DNA of 12,933 nucleotides from Chloroflexota bacterium (GTDB lineage: Bacteria; Chloroflexota; Anaerolineae; B4-G1; SLSP01): positions 1-12,933 of the forward strand of contig JAKJAE010000044.1 of the NCBI GenBank assembly GCA_022707665.1, given 5' to 3'. Below the pieces are notes generated by a model. It was given only the letters and a program-made list of their open reading frames with translations. It made no database searches and was not told the DNA's origin. Position 1 is the stretch's first letter. Each line of letters opens with the position of its first letter. Shown in pieces: positions 5,612 to 12,933 of this stretch. A program made the translations under genes and the position numbers.

Positions 5612-6535
5612 TTACGGCTCAGGATAGCGGAAGTCGTAGATGCCGTCCTTCTGCGCCCACTTGTGGCCACATTCACAGTGGAACTGTGTCTCGGGTGGGG
5701 CGCCCAGTGCAGCACCACAGGCCGGGCATGCAAAGAAGCTCCCCTCCGTCGGCACTGGCTTGTCGGCGGCAGCAACTGATCTGACAAAGACGCTCGGGCT
5801 GAGCTGCCAGAGCGGTCCGGTCACCTGGGCTGCCGCGTCGAGGCCCACGAGAATCCGCGTCGGTACCAGGCGTTTGAGGGCCCCGATCCGGAAGTGGGAG
5901 ACCGTGCGCACGCCATCGCGGCGCAGCCCTACACGAGCGAGCTGCTCCCACATCCAGCGCGGGTGGAAGTCAAAGTTCAGGTCGACAAACTCCACCGGCT
6001 CCGGGTCGAACGGGGACCATGGTTGGCGCCGGAGCAGATAACGGGCGACCGCTTTGAGGTTGCGCTTGCTGGCGAATTCGAGGATGAACGTCCCCGCGGG
6101 TCCCAGAACGTCCGACACCCCGCGCAGGACTGCCGGTGCATCGGTCGCATGGTGCAATGTGCGGATCATCGTGACCGCATCGAATCGCCCGGCGACAAAC
6201 GGCAGATGGTAGAAGTTGGCCTGCACATAGATAAAACGCGGATTGCCGTCCGAGCTGCCTTCTCCGAGCCGTGCCACGGCCTGCGCGAGCTGCGTATGGG
6301 CAAAGTCGAGCAGCACGACCGTGTCGTACCCGGTATAGAGTTCGGCCAGCCGCCCGAAGCCGGCGCCGATCTCCAAGAGCGTTCCTCCGCTGGGCGGCAG
6401 CATAGCCTTGAGCGCCACGCGCTCCACGGCGTCCTCATAGCTGCGCGCCTGGGTCCAGAACTCGGTGCTATAGCGGGAGCCCTCATAGCTGCAGATGGGC
6501 GGCGCTGCCGGGTGTTCTTCCGGTCGTTCAGCCAT
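5612..6535 (-). CDS. SAM-dependent methyltransferase with C-terminal zinc ribbon
   Basis: Residues 50-155 form a class I (Methyltransf_11-like) fold: motif I LLEIGAGFGRL (53-63), the acidic residue after strand 2 (D77), and FDAVTMIRTLHH (118-129) at motif IV. At the C-terminus CPAC (270-273) and CECG (287-290) make a four-cysteine ribbon ending in KDGIYDFRYPEP, which resembles the Trm112-like domain fused to or partnered with many methyltransferases. The substrate is unknown; a small molecule or an RNA/protein substrate are both possible. The ATG at 6535 is forced by an in-frame stop just upstream. Its own ribosome site is poor, but a strong AGGAGGT lies 36 nt further upstream before a small overlapping frame (6528-6566). 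It heads an operon with the CDF gene and diverges from xpt. Confidence 0.85.
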   Translation of the reverse strand: MAERPEEHPAAPPICSYEGSRYSTEFWTQARSYEDAVERVALKAMLPPSGGTLLEIGAGFGRLAELYTGYDTVVLLDFAHTQLAQAVARLGEGSSDGNPRFIYVQANFYHLPFVAGRFDAVTMIRTLHHATDAPAVLRGVSDVLGPAGTFILEFASKRNLKAVARYLLRRQPWSPFDPEPVEFVDLNFDFHPRWMWEQLARVGLRRDGVRTVSHFRIGALKRLVPTRILVGLDAAAQVTGPLWQLSPSVFVRSVAAADKPVPTEGSFFACPACGAALGAPPETQFHCECGHKWAQKDGIYDFRYPEP

Positions 6536-6566
6536 AGCTTTCCGGTCCTGATTGCGGTTTCGTCAA
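6528..6566 (-). CDS. Possible 12-residue upstream ORF overlapping the methyltransferase start
   Basis: On the minus strand the near-perfect Shine-Dalgarno AGGAGGT (6572-6578) is followed after 5 nt by TTG (6564-6566), opening MTKPQSGPESYG and a TGA (6528-6530) that overlaps the methyltransferase ATG region. The methyltransferase frame itself has a stop upstream, so this site cannot serve a longer methyltransferase. Translational coupling through the small ORF would explain the weak ribosome site of the main gene. Supported only by the SD spacing. Confidence 0.3.
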   Translation of the reverse strand: MTKPQSGPESYG

Positions 6567-6592
6567 CGGATACCTCCTGAAACGGAAAAGCC

Positions 6593-6620
6593 ATAGTATC
6601 ACGCTTCACCCCCGATGCAA
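6593..6620 (-). promoter_or_regulatory. Candidate promoter for the methyltransferase/CDF operon
   Basis: TTGCAT (6615-6620) and TACTAT (6593-6598) are 16 bp apart on the minus strand, and TG one base upstream of the hexamer makes an extended -10. Predicted start near 6586, followed by the AGGAGGT site. Confidence 0.4.
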
Positions 6621-6663
6621 TCGATCCCCCGGTCGCGTGCCAGAATGCCCAATCCGCGATCTG

Positions 6664-6672
6664 TGCTATCAT
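6664..6672 (+). promoter_or_regulatory. Candidate extended -10 promoter for xpt-guaA
   Basis: TGCTATCAT (6664-6672) matches an extended -10 (TGnTATAAT) at most positions; no clear -35 is present, as is usual for extended -10 promoters. Transcription would start near 6679, leaving about 33 nt before the xpt ATG, including AAGGAGG. No purine riboswitch fits in this short leader. Confidence 0.35.
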
Positions 6673-6711
6673 GGCCAGGGTACGCTTGGGTCAAGGAGGG
6701 GAACGGAGGAG

Positions 6712-7287
6712 ATGGAAAATCTCAAAGCCAGGATCCGTCAAGAGGGCAAGAACCTTGGACAGGGTATCCTCAAGATCGACAGTGTTATTAACCACCAGGT
6801 CGATGCGACCCTGATGTTGGAGGCCGGTGCAGAGTTCGCCCGGCAATTCGGTCCACTACAGCCTACCCGTGTCCTCACCGCGGAGGTGTCGGGAATCATT
6901 CCCGCGATGGCAACGGCCTATGCTATGGGCCTGCCTCTCGTCTATGCCCGCAAGCACAAGCCGGTTACGATGACCGACCCTGTCTTCGTGCAGTTTGCAC
7001 CCTCGCACACCAAGGGCGGCGAGGTCTCGCTTATGGTCTCTCCCGAGTTCTTGCACCCGGGTGACCGCGTGCTGATCATCGACGACTTTCTCGCCACGGG
7101 GCAGACGATCGCCGCCATGGCGCGCATCGTCCGGGCCGCCGATGCCACCCTCGTTGGTGTGGGCACCCTCGTCGAGAAGTCGTTCGAGAGAGGGCGCGAG
7201 GTGTTGCGGGACCTGGATGTCCCCATCGTCTCGCTGGTGATCATCGACGAGATGCGCAGCGACGGCACGATCGTCTTCGGCAACTGA
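6712..7287 (+). CDS. xpt: Xanthine phosphoribosyltransferase
   Basis: This 191-residue protein matches the length (about 190) and sequence pattern of Xpt: [12 protein letters not shown] at the start, VNHQVD-type segment near residue 25, [13 protein letters not shown] in the middle, and the PRPP-binding loop [13 protein letters not shown] at 120-132. Xpt converts xanthine and PRPP to XMP in the cytoplasm for purine salvage; GMP synthase then aminates XMP. The frame is open further upstream (to 6637), but the ATG at 6712 fits the family N-terminus and follows purine-rich AAGGAGG (6693-6699) and GGAGG (6705-6709). The stop is 11 nt from the guaA start, so the two genes form an operon that yields GMP from xanthine. 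An adenine or hypoxanthine PRTase is less likely given the match to Xpt. Confidence 0.92.
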   Translation: MENLKARIRQEGKNLGQGILKIDSVINHQVDATLMLEAGAEFARQFGPLQPTRVLTAEVSGIIPAMATAYAMGLPLVYARKHKPVTMTDPVFVQFAPSHTKGGEVSLMVSPEFLHPGDRVLIIDDFLATGQTIAAMARIVRAADATLVGVGTLVEKSFERGREVLRDLDVPIVSLVIIDEMRSDGTIVFGN

Positions 7288-7298
7288 GGTCCCTGTCA

Positions 7299-8840
7299 AT
7301 GTCGAGCTACGAAACCATCGTTATCCTGGATTATGGCTCGCAGTACACGCAGCTGATCGCCCGGCGTGTGCGTGAGCAGCACGTCTACGCCGAGATCCTC
7401 CCCTGGGATGTCGATCCCGCGCGCGTCGCGGCCCTTTCACCTGCCGGCATCATCCTCTCCGGAGGCCCCAACAGCGTCTATGATGAGGGCGCGCCCACGC
7501 TGCCCGAGATCGTTATCGAGGCTAAGGTTCCGGTGTTGGGCATTTGCTATGGCATGCAGCTGCTCGCTCAGCGCCTGGGAGGACAGGTCGCCCGGGGCAC
7601 GGCGCGCGAGTATGGCCCCGCGAAGGTGCATATCGAGCGCCAGGATGCCCTGCTCTTTGGAGGGCTCGCCGACACGTTGGCTGTCTGGATGAGCCATGGG
7701 GACCGTGTCGTTGCCGTTCCCGACGGGCTGGCTGTGCTTGCTCGCAGTGAGAACGGCATCGTTGCCGCGATTGGCGACGATGTCCGGCGCCTCTATGGCA
7801 CCCAGTTCCATCCCGAGGTGCACCATACACCACAGGGCGTCGAGATCTTGCATCGCTTCCTCTATGACATCTGTGGCTGCCAGGGATCCTGGACGCCCGG
7901 AGCGTTCATCGAGCAGGCTGTGGCCGACATTCGGGCGCAGGTCGGCGATGGGCACGTGGTCCTTGGGCTAAGCGGCGGCGTCGACAGTGCCGTCGTCGCC
8001 ACCCTGATCCACCGGGCGGTAGGCGATCAGCTCACCTGCATTTTCGTCGATACCGGGCTGATGCGCCGCGATGAGGGGCACCAGGTCGCCGAGACGTTCA
8101 ATGAGGCGTTAGGGATGCGGCTCGTCATGGTCGATGCCTCCACGCGGTTCCTCGCTGCGTTGGCGGGCGTCGTCGATCCCGAGGAGAAGCGCCGGATCAT
8201 CGGTGAGCAGTTCATCCGCGTATTCGAGGCCGAGGCCCGCCGGCTCAACGACGCCAAGTTCCTGGGCCAGGGTACGATCTATCCTGACGTGATCGAGAGC
8301 GCAGGAAGTGCCACGGCGCACAGGATCAAGTCCCACCACAACGTCGGCGGTCTGCCCGAGGATATGGATCTGCGGTTGGTCGAACCGCTGCGGAGCCTCT
8401 TCAAGGATGAGGTCAGGCAGGTGGGGCTGGCCCTGGGGCTGCCGGAGAAGCTCGTCTGGCGACATCCGTTCCCGGGACCCGGCCTGGCTGTTCGGATCCT
8501 TGGTGAGGTCACGCGCGAGCGCGTCGCCACGCTGCAGGCTGCCGACGCCATCTTCCTTGACGAGCTGTGGGATGCCGGGCTCTACCGCGGCATTGCCCAG
8601 GCCTTCGCCGTCCTGCTGCCTGTGCGCAGCGTCGGCGTTATGGGGGATGGGCGCACCTATGCGAACGTCGTGTCGCTTCGCGCCGTCACTACCGAGGACT
8701 TCATGACGGCGGACTGGGCAAGGTTGCCCTACGAGCTTTTGGGTCGTGTCGCGAACCGCATTGTCAACGAAGTGGCTGATGTCAATCGCGTGGTGTATGA
8801 CGTGAGTAGCAAACCTCCTGCCACCATTGAGTGGGAGTGA
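7299..8840 (+). CDS. guaA: GMP synthase (glutamine-hydrolysing)
   Basis: Full-length, 513 residues. The N-terminal class I glutamine amidotransferase domain has [16 protein letters not shown] (51-66), the nucleophile C83 in GICYGMQ, and the H171/E173 pair in QFHPEVHH. The ATP pyrophosphatase domain starts with the P-loop [12 protein letters not shown] (222-233), followed by [14 protein letters not shown] and HHNVGG. The dimerisation domain has [15 protein letters not shown] and ends with the family's typical KPPATIEWE. The enzyme converts XMP, glutamine and ATP to GMP in the last step of guanine nucleotide synthesis. GAGGT about 8 nt before the ATG is the ribosome site. Directly downstream of xpt, which supplies XMP, so the pair makes a compact GMP unit. 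Confidence 0.98.
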   Translation: MSSYETIVILDYGSQYTQLIARRVREQHVYAEILPWDVDPARVAALSPAGIILSGGPNSVYDEGAPTLPEIVIEAKVPVLGICYGMQLLAQRLGGQVARGTAREYGPAKVHIERQDALLFGGLADTLAVWMSHGDRVVAVPDGLAVLARSENGIVAAIGDDVRRLYGTQFHPEVHHTPQGVEILHRFLYDICGCQGSWTPGAFIEQAVADIRAQVGDGHVVLGLSGGVDSAVVATLIHRAVGDQLTCIFVDTGLMRRDEGHQVAETFNEALGMRLVMVDASTRFLAALAGVVDPEEKRRIIGEQFIRVFEAEARRLNDAKFLGQGTIYPDVIESAGSATAHRIKSHHNVGGLPEDMDLRLVEPLRSLFKDEVRQVGLALGLPEKLVWRHPFPGPGLAVRILGEVTRERVATLQAADAIFLDELWDAGLYRGIAQAFAVLLPVRSVGVMGDGRTYANVVSLRAVTTEDFMTADWARLPYELLGRVANRIVNEVADVNRVVYDVSSKPPATIEWE

Positions 8841-8846
8841 GCCTTC

Positions 8847-8863
8847 TTAACATCACGTTAACA
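8847..8863 (+). promoter_or_regulatory. TTAACA-N5-TTAACA direct repeat (possible PhoP/OmpR-type box)
   Basis: Two exact TTAACA hexamers (8847-8852 and 8858-8863) are separated by 5 bp, a period of 11. The form equals the repeat described for PhoP boxes in Bacillus (TTAACA-like, 5-bp spacers). It lies 22 bp upstream of the -10 box at 8886-8891, i.e. at about -51 to -35, where such activators bind. The regulator is not in the window. Confidence 0.45.
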
Positions 8864-8885
8864 GGCGTTCCCTCTCATTGGGGTG

Positions 8886-8891
8886 TATACT
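8886..8891 (+). promoter_or_regulatory. Candidate -10 element before the DUF512 gene
   Basis: TATACT matches five of six consensus bases. There is no -35 box at the normal distance (17 bp upstream reads AGGCGT-like sequence), which is the usual picture at activator-dependent promoters; the TTAACA repeat sits there. A start near 8898 would leave a leader of about 120 nt before 9022, with no structure that I recognise. Confidence 0.4.
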
Positions 8892-9021
8892 CAGCTTCGT
8901 ACGGCAGGCAGTTGTGGCGGGTCTCCGTGCTCATGGGGCTCTCTGTCTTCTGGGGCTTTCACTAGACTGAGATAAGAACCGCGGTGCCTTGTGTCTGCAG
9001 TGACATAATGTTGGACCGGGA

Positions 9022-10320
9022 ATGACAGAATCTGTTGGATTGGTGACGGAGGTCGCGAGCAAGAGCGCTGGCGGGCGCTGTGGGCTCAGACCGGGAGACT
9101 CTCTCGTTTCTGTGAACGACCATCCGTTGCGCGACGTGATCGACGTCCAGATCTTTGCAAGCGACCCAGAGCTCGCGCTGTGCTACGAGCGCGAAGGGAC
9201 GCGGCACACGTGTACCGTTCGGCGCCGGTATGGAGAGCCTCTGGGGCTTTCGTTCGCGCAGGATCTCTTCGATGGTGATCCGCGCGTCTGCCGCAACCGG
9301 TGTGAGTTCTGCTTTGTCCGGCAGATGCGGCCCGGACTGCGCAAGCCGCTGTACATCAAAGACGACGACTACCGCCTCTCCTTCCTCCACGGTAACTACA
9401 TCACGCTCACCAACCTTGGTTCGACGGATTGGGAGAGGATCGAGGATCAATACCTCAGCCCACTGTACATCTCGGTCCATGCGACAGATCCCGCAGTGCG
9501 GATCGACCTGATGCGCAACCCCGGAGCCGGACAGATCCTCGATCAGCTCCGCCGCCTTGCCGAGATGGGGATCGAAGTTCACACACAGGCAGTCCTGGTG
9601 CCCGGGCGTAACGACGGCGCTCATCTGGACCGCACGATCACCGATCTTGCGGCGCTCTATCCGGCGGTGCGCGACGTTACCGTTGTGCCCGTGGGCCTGA
9701 CCCGGTGGCATGCGCCCGACTTGCGTATCTACACGGACGCAGAGGCGACAACCGTCCTTGAAGCTGTGTTGGCGTGGCAGGATCGGTTGCGTGGGGAGCT
9801 GGGTGTGGGGTTCGTCTATCCATCGGATGAGTGGTTCCTGAGATCGGGCGTGCCGCTGCCTGACGTGGATGCCTACGATCAACTGCTTCCGGCGTTGATC
9901 GAGAACGGTGTCGGCATGGTGCGACGATTCACCGATACCTTCGAAGGCCTGTGTGCGCAACTGCTGCCACTAGGACCACGCCAGACCTGGGTGACCGGTG
10001 CCCTTTTTGGTCCCACGCTGGTGGGATTCGCGCGCCGCCTTGTGGGGGCCGGGGTGAGGGTTGAGGTCGTTCCCGTGACCAATCGGTTCTTCGGCGAGAC
10101 CGTCACAGTAGCCGGGTTGCTCACCGTAGAGGATATTGCGGCGGCGCTTGAAGGGCGCGATCTGGGCGATGTGGTCGTGGTGCCAGGTGAGGTCTTTCGC
10201 GGCCCGGACGGGCTTTCGTTGGATGGCGTTGGCTCGGCGGCCCTCTCTTCGGCCCTCGCGACACCGGTGGCGCTTGCCGAGGTGGAGTCAGAGGCGTGGT
10301 GCGTCTCCCGGGCGGGATAA
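9022..10320 (+). CDS. DUF512 family protein (PDZ plus radical SAM)
   Basis: The 432-residue protein has an N-terminal PDZ-like segment (about 1-60: GLVTEVASKSAG, GLRPGDSLVSVNDHPLRD), then a radical SAM cluster motif C90-x3-C94-x2-C97 (CRNRCEFCFV) followed by LRKPLYIKDDDYRLSFLHGNYITLTN, and YISVHATDP near residue 150, all hallmarks of the DUF512 family. It is a predicted [4Fe-4S]/SAM enzyme; the substrate is not known. In Firmicutes the family often neighbours the ribosome-assembly GTPase gene der; here it follows guaA by 181 bp and does not overlap it, so it is probably its own unit with the promoter elements at 8847-8891. The ATG has only a weak GGGA upstream. A five-codon frame (9008-9025) overlaps the start, which might couple initiation. 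No obvious membrane segment or signal peptide. Confidence 0.9.
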   Translation: MTESVGLVTEVASKSAGGRCGLRPGDSLVSVNDHPLRDVIDVQIFASDPELALCYEREGTRHTCTVRRRYGEPLGLSFAQDLFDGDPRVCRNRCEFCFVRQMRPGLRKPLYIKDDDYRLSFLHGNYITLTNLGSTDWERIEDQYLSPLYISVHATDPAVRIDLMRNPGAGQILDQLRRLAEMGIEVHTQAVLVPGRNDGAHLDRTITDLAALYPAVRDVTVVPVGLTRWHAPDLRIYTDAEATTVLEAVLAWQDRLRGELGVGFVYPSDEWFLRSGVPLPDVDAYDQLLPALIENGVGMVRRFTDTFEGLCAQLLPLGPRQTWVTGALFGPTLVGFARRLVGAGVRVEVVPVTNRFFGETVTVAGLLTVEDIAAALEGRDLGDVVVVPGEVFRGPDGLSLDGVGSAALSSALATPVALAEVESEAWCVSRAG

Positions 10321-10339
10321 CCGGCCCGGTGACCTTTTT
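10308..10339 (+). terminator. Weak candidate terminator after the DUF512 gene
   Basis: CCGGGC (10308-10313) pairs with GCCCGG (10324-10329) across a 10-nt loop that includes the stop codon, followed after five bases by TTTTT (10335-10339). The short stem and the gap before the T-run make this weak; a competing GGTGA/TCACC hairpin overlaps it. Confidence 0.35.
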
Positions 10340-10363
10340 CACCAGGACATTTGGATGCATAAT
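10336..10363 (+). promoter_or_regulatory. Candidate promoter for the sugar ABC importer operon
   Basis: TTTTCA (10336-10341, four of six) and CATAAT (10358-10363, five of six) are 16 bp apart. Start near 10370, about 40 nt before the permease ATG. No operator-like palindrome is visible, so how sugar control would act is not shown. Confidence 0.35.
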
Positions 10364-10408
10364 CTTGCTCATCGGCGCGGAGTGTCCAGCCCCCTCAAGG
10401 AGAGCGAT

Positions 10409-11608
10409 ATGACAGCATCGCAACAACCAGTGCGTGAAGTCCCCTGGTATGACCGTCGTACCTTCCGCCATGTTCGCGAGGCCGCGGAGGCTTATCTCTT
10501 CCTGTTGCCCGGGACATTTCTCCTTCTGGCGTTCAACCTCATCCCCATTGGGTATGCGCTCTACATCAGCCTGCACAGTTGGCGGATTCGTAAGGGGCCT
10601 TTCGTGGGGCTGGAGAACTATACCAAGGCCTTGGGCACACCTCTCGATATCCTCTACGTGGTCGGGGGGCTCATCTGTCTGGGCGCCTCGTGGATGGTCT
10701 GGCGCAAGATTCAGGCAGAGACACCGACGCGCGAGCTGATCCTGAGGCTCGGGTTCGGGGTGCTGTTGATCGTAGGGGGAATGGGACTGTTCCTTGGGTT
10801 GCCGAGGATGCTCGCAGACGGGGATAAGGACCTATTCAACTCGTTGTGGCTCACGTTTATGTACTCTATAGGGACTGTGCCTTTCCAGATCGCGCTCTCC
10901 TTCATCCTGGCGTTCGTGCTCTTCCAGAACATCAAGGGCCGGACGATCTGGCGCATCATCTATTTCCTGCCCTACGTGACGGTCACGGTCGCCTCCGCAG
11001 CCGTCTGGCAGTCGATCTTCGACCCCACCAAGGGTCAGATCAACCAGTTCTTGATGAGCCTGGGCCTCGCCGAGAAGGACCTCCCGCGCTGGTTGTTCAG
11101 TCCCACCGGCATCAATACCTATCTGGGTGGGTTGTTTGGCTGGGAAGTTCCCTCCTGGTTGGGCGGGCCTAGCTTGGCGCTGGTCGCGGTCATGGTTTAC
11201 AATATCTGGACCTACGTGGGCTATAACGCTGTGATCTACCTCGCCGGGTTGGGCAACATTCCTCGCGCACTCTACGAGGCCGCCGATATCGACGGCGCGA
11301 ATCGCTGGCAAGTGCTGCGCAGGATCACGATCCCCCTGGTGTCACCGACCACGTACTTCCTGGTGATGATGGGGGTGCTCGGTACCTTCCGGGCCTTTAA
11401 CCACATCTACGTGATGACCGGTGTCGCCGGGCCCGTCGGGGCGCCCAACGGGACGACGATGGTTGCCAGTATGCTGATCTGGAAGCACTTCTGGGAGGGG
11501 CACCGCTTTGGATATGCTTCGGCGTTAGCCTTTATCCTCACAGGCGTCATGTTGAGCCTTACCTGGATCCAGAACCGGGCGTCGGAAGGGAGGGTCTTCT
11601 ATGGCTAA
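10409..11608 (+). CDS. Carbohydrate ABC transporter permease, MalF-like, with extra transmembrane hairpin
   Basis: From the ATG at 10409 (AAGGAG 6 nt upstream) the protein has 399 residues; the open frame further upstream overlaps the DUF512 gene and is not used. TM1 lies about 28-54, and FVGLENYTKAL (65-75) is typical of CUT1 inner-membrane permeases. The EAA loop at 290 onward (EAADIDGANRWQVLRRITIP) contacts the ATPase. It would import a sugar or sugar derivative together with the permease encoded next. Typical members are about 290-310 residues; the extra length lies mainly at about 78-143, between FVGLENY and LFNSLWLTFMYS, and holds two hydrophobic segments (about 80-98 and 110-132), plus loop residues near 205-255. 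The gene overlaps the following one by 8 nt. Neither a binding-protein nor an ATPase gene is in the window. Confidence 0.93.
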   Translation: MTASQQPVREVPWYDRRTFRHVREAAEAYLFLLPGTFLLLAFNLIPIGYALYISLHSWRIRKGPFVGLENYTKALGTPLDILYVVGGLICLGASWMVWRKIQAETPTRELILRLGFGVLLIVGGMGLFLGLPRMLADGDKDLFNSLWLTFMYSIGTVPFQIALSFILAFVLFQNIKGRTIWRIIYFLPYVTVTVASAAVWQSIFDPTKGQINQFLMSLGLAEKDLPRWLFSPTGINTYLGGLFGWEVPSWLGGPSLALVAVMVYNIWTYVGYNAVIYLAGLGNIPRALYEAADIDGANRWQVLRRITIPLVSPTTYFLVMMGVLGTFRAFNHIYVMTGVAGPVGAPNGTTMVASMLIWKHFWEGHRFGYASALAFILTGVMLSLTWIQNRASEGRVFYG

Positions 11609-12917
11609 CACATCGACCTCACGCGCCCAGACTGGCTCCTACAAGGCGCGTCGGTTGCTCTCCCAGGGGAGTCTCTATCTGATCCTGGGAATCGGTGCCG
11701 TGATTGCCATCATCCCCTTTGTCTTCATGATCCAGACGTCGTTCAAGACGTACGGCGAGCACGGTGCGCGGCGTTTCTGGCCTGTGGGTCTAACGCTGGC
11801 GCCGTATCTCGGGCGGCCGGCAGCCAAGGATGTCGTTGTGGACATGCAGCCCGCCGAAGGCTGGCGCAATGTGCCCCGGTCCGACAACCCGGCCCTGGAA
11901 GGCACGCTCCTGGTCGATGAGGTTACCCCGTTTATTGCTGATCAGGTTGCAGCTCAGGGAGAGTCACTCCCTCTCGAGGTTCAGATCCTCGCTATCGACA
12001 CCACCCATGATGAGCTTGTCAACTACGACACGTTCTATCTGACCCTCAACAGCCGCGTGATCCAGCAATTCACCTCGCGCATCAATGAGCATGAGTCGGG
12101 TGGTCCCAACTACTATGCCGCTGACCGGGGACGGTGGGGACCCCATTTCAGGGTGGTCGATCCTGACCCCGACCACTTCGTTGTGAAAGAGCACTGGAAT
12201 GTCAGCCGGATGTTGTTCCACAACTATCTGGAAGCGTGGGACGAGGCTGACTTCAGCCTCTACATGCGTAACAGCGCCATCACCACGATCCTCACCGTGG
12301 TCGGTGTCGTCGTGACCGGCGCACTGGCTGCCTATGCCTTCGCCCGGATGAACTTCCCGCTCAAGAACGTGATCTTTGGTCTCTATCTGGCGACGTACAT
12401 GATCCCGGGCGCGGTGACCCTTATCCCCAACTACCTGATCATTGTGGGCCTGGAGGATTTCTTCAAGCAGAACTTCGGGATGGTCAATGCCTGGTACGAT
12501 AACTGGACCGCACTGACGATTCCGTTTATGGTCAATGCCTTCAGCGTTTTCCTCCTACGGCAGTTCTTTGCCCAGATCCCCGATGAGCTCTACGAGGCGG
12601 CTCTGATCGACGGCGCAGGGCACTTGCGCTTCCTTACCAGGATCGTCGCGCCGCTCTCCAAGGCACCGCTCATGTCGGTCGTCGTTTTCAACACGATCTG
12701 GGCCTGGAACCAACTGCAATGGCCCCTGATCGTCACCAGCACGGCGCGGTGGCGGCCAATCACGGTCGGACTCTCCGGTTTCATCCGCGAGGCCGCGGCT
12801 GAGACACAGTTGACGATGGCAGGTTCGGTGATCACGACCATCCCTATCCTGATCCTGTACTTCCTTACACAACGCCAGTTCACCGAGGGTATCTCGACCA
12901 CAGGATTGAAGGGGTGA
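11601..12917 (+). CDS. Carbohydrate ABC transporter permease, MalG-like, with large extracytoplasmic insertion
   Basis: The 438-residue protein has the MalG-type frame: TM1 at about 24-46 ending in IQTSFKT, then HNYLEAW (207-213) and YMRNSAITTI before TM2, AYAFARMNF, LATYMIPGAVTLIP, and the EAA loop from 332 (EAALIDGAGHLRFLTRIVAP). Members are normally about 275-300 residues. Nearly all the excess is one hydrophilic block of about 140 residues (about 62-203) placed between TM1 and the NYxxAW segment, so it faces the outside of the membrane. This block is not a family I recognise; it has mixed beta-rich sequence (VVVDMQP, LEVQILAIDTT, FYLTLNSRVI). It overlaps the previous gene by 8 nt, with GGAGG 7 nt before its ATG, and forms the second half of the permease heterodimer. 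Confidence 0.92.
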   Translation: MANTSTSRAQTGSYKARRLLSQGSLYLILGIGAVIAIIPFVFMIQTSFKTYGEHGARRFWPVGLTLAPYLGRPAAKDVVVDMQPAEGWRNVPRSDNPALEGTLLVDEVTPFIADQVAAQGESLPLEVQILAIDTTHDELVNYDTFYLTLNSRVIQQFTSRINEHESGGPNYYAADRGRWGPHFRVVDPDPDHFVVKEHWNVSRMLFHNYLEAWDEADFSLYMRNSAITTILTVVGVVVTGALAAYAFARMNFPLKNVIFGLYLATYMIPGAVTLIPNYLIIVGLEDFFKQNFGMVNAWYDNWTALTIPFMVNAFSVFLLRQFFAQIPDELYEAALIDGAGHLRFLTRIVAPLSKAPLMSVVVFNTIWAWNQLQWPLIVTSTARWRPITVGLSGFIREAAAETQLTMAGSVITTIPILILYFLTQRQFTEGISTTGLKG

Positions 12918-12933
12918 TGAGTCTTGTCCAACT
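12917..12933 (+). CDS. Start of the next gene in the ABC operon (partial)
   Basis: The TGA of the MalG-like gene overlaps an ATG (12917-12919) in a TGATGA arrangement, preceded by AAGGGG. Only MSLVQ is inside the window, so the product cannot be named. A tight stop-start overlap in an operon supports a real gene. Confidence 0.45.

Noticed and set aside
5894..6580. 228-codon plus-strand open frame opposite the methyltransferase
   Set aside because: Antisense shadow of the methyltransferase; no recognisable motif or ribosome site.
6536..6711. Purine riboswitch before xpt
   Set aside because: Xpt leaders in Bacillus have one, but the predicted leader here is only about 33 nt and shows no three-way junction or terminator.
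8933..8965. 10-codon ORF (MGLSVFWGFH) in the DUF512 leader
   Set aside because: No Shine-Dalgarno sequence and no associated terminator or alternative hairpin, so attenuation is not supported.
8962..9960. 332-codon minus-strand open frame opposite the DUF512 gene
   Set aside because: Shadow of a gene with convincing radical SAM motifs; composition (Arg, His, Gln rich) typical of antisense frames.
10136..10408. Upstream extension of the MalF-like permease frame
   Set aside because: Overlaps the end of the DUF512 gene; the ATG at 10409 has an ideal ribosome site and a family-typical N-terminus.

Overview
This 12.9 kb window looks like GC-rich bacterial chromosome. The gene content (stand-alone EF-G with a U32 protein, CDF transporter, DUF512 radical SAM protein, CUT1-type sugar permeases with large insertions) and the dense GC-rich palindromic repeats suggest Chloroflexota or a similar lineage. 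That placement is inference from gene style, not a database result. No rRNA, tRNA, CRISPR array, transposase or phage gene was seen.

Layout. Minus strand, left part: a VOC/glyoxalase-fold gene cut by the left edge (1-288), with its own candidate promoter. Next comes a two-gene operon, read from right to left, encoding an elongation factor G-type GTPase (1890-3995) and a U32 family protein (484-1878). The EF-G gene has a strong promoter (4156-4183), a short leader ORF and a textbook intrinsic terminator (4100-4133) placed between the promoter and the gene. This is the arrangement expected of ribosome-mediated transcription attenuation. The U32 frame appears to be broken near its 3' end.

The 4185-4657 stretch has no gene. 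It holds two compact repeat elements side by side: about 206 bp with 23-bp imperfect terminal inverted repeats around a 12-bp palindrome, and about 164 bp with 11-bp perfect inverted ends around four 13-bp tandem repeats and another 12-bp palindrome.

The middle has a divergent pair of operons. On the minus strand are a SAM methyltransferase with a C-terminal zinc ribbon (5612-6535) and a cation diffusion facilitator (4658-5566). On the plus strand are xanthine phosphoribosyltransferase (6712-7287) and GMP synthase (7299-8840), which together supply GMP by salvage of xanthine and by de novo synthesis. A 180-bp gap with a TTAACA-N5-TTAACA direct repeat and a -10 element precedes a DUF512 PDZ/radical SAM protein (9022-10320).

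The right end is the start of a carbohydrate ABC importer operon. It encodes MalF-like (10409-11608) and MalG-like (11601-12917) permeases with overlapping genes, both carrying unusual insertions in the first extracytoplasmic loop. A third gene begins at 12917 and is cut by the window edge.

The most interesting signals are the attenuator-controlled EF-G/U32 operon, the permease insertions, the repeat cluster, and the probable frameshift in the U32 gene.
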